From Rhodopirellula sp. (lineage in GTDB: Bacteria > Planctomycetota > Planctomycetia > Pirellulales > Pirellulaceae), in NCBI GenBank assembly GCA_002690925.1, contig NZGD01000235.1, forward strand, positions 1 to 32,264: a stretch of DNA of 32,264 nucleotides, written 5' to 3'. Of this stretch, positions 32,241 to 32,264 are shown in pieces (the stretch's first letter is position 1; the number at the start of each line of letters is the position of its first letter). The position numbers were made by a program, and so were the translations under genes. The notes below the pieces were generated by a model. That model was not told the origin of the DNA. It was given only the letters and a program-made list of their open reading frames with translations, and made no database searches.

Positions 32241-32264
32241 TCCCGATACTCAACGCTTTTTCAA

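Noticed and set aside
1..32264. CRISPR array, tRNA or rRNA genes, integron attC sites
   Set aside because: No regularly spaced direct repeats, no tRNA cloverleaf with CCA end and no rRNA sequence noticed; the inverted repeat at 5530-5557 lacks attC core sites.

Overview
The window looks like chromosomal DNA from a marine gammaproteobacterium, probably Marinobacter or a close relative. This rests on overall gene style: PcaR-type IclR regulators, a tripartite tricarboxylate (TTT) transporter, a YfdC-like FNT channel and a 7TMR-DISM diguanylate cyclase. It is an inference, with no marker gene behind it. The window has two kinds of DNA. An accessory genomic island forms both edges (about 1-6595 and 29130-32264). 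Between them sits a 22.5-kb block (6596-29129) of chromosome-like, mostly metabolic DNA.

Left island part (1-6595): a KfrA-like coiled-coil DNA-binding protein behind an array of palindromic operators, a YkvA/DUF1232 membrane protein, a DsbA-family thiol oxidoreductase, a run of small overlapping unknown genes (one apparently frameshifted), a secreted HNH nuclease with a lost C-terminus, and a 517-bp non-coding gap. Last comes a minus-strand fragment (5703-6591) that I identify as the C-terminal half of a broken gene.

Middle block (6596-29129): an IS5-family element forms its left edge. Next come a LysR regulator divergent from a permease, an acyl-CoA dehydrogenase, a class III CoA-transferase, a fused enoyl-CoA hydratase/3-hydroxyacyl-CoA dehydrogenase, an IclR regulator, a complete TctCBA transporter, a 3-oxoadipyl-CoA thiolase, both subunits of a 3-oxoacid CoA-transferase and a second IclR regulator. 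Together these can import a C6-type dicarboxylate (adipate is my best guess), activate it to the CoA ester, beta-oxidise it to 3-oxoadipyl-CoA and cleave that to succinyl-CoA and acetyl-CoA. Four GTTCG-N5-CGAAC-type sites upstream of both IclR genes, tctC and the CoA-transferase operon suggest one regulon. The block ends with an FNT channel, an HSL-type hydrolase, a diguanylate cyclase and a NarX/PilJ-type sensor cut off at 29129.

Right island part (29130-32264): two adjacent minus-strand reverse transcriptases with the layout of a type 3 defence-associated RT system (DRT3: drt3a and drt3b), a candidate ncRNA upstream, and a VPA1267-like gene of the kind found in Gamma-Mobile-Trio islands.

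Main result: the second RT (drt3b) is interrupted. Its N-terminal half ends at 29130 and its C-terminal half resumes at 6595/6591, in the same orientation. Removing 6596-29129 and one copy of a flanking TTAG restores a single open frame of 657 codons. The 22.5-kb block therefore appears to have moved as one unit into an anti-phage gene, with an IS5-type end on one side only and a 4-bp target duplication.
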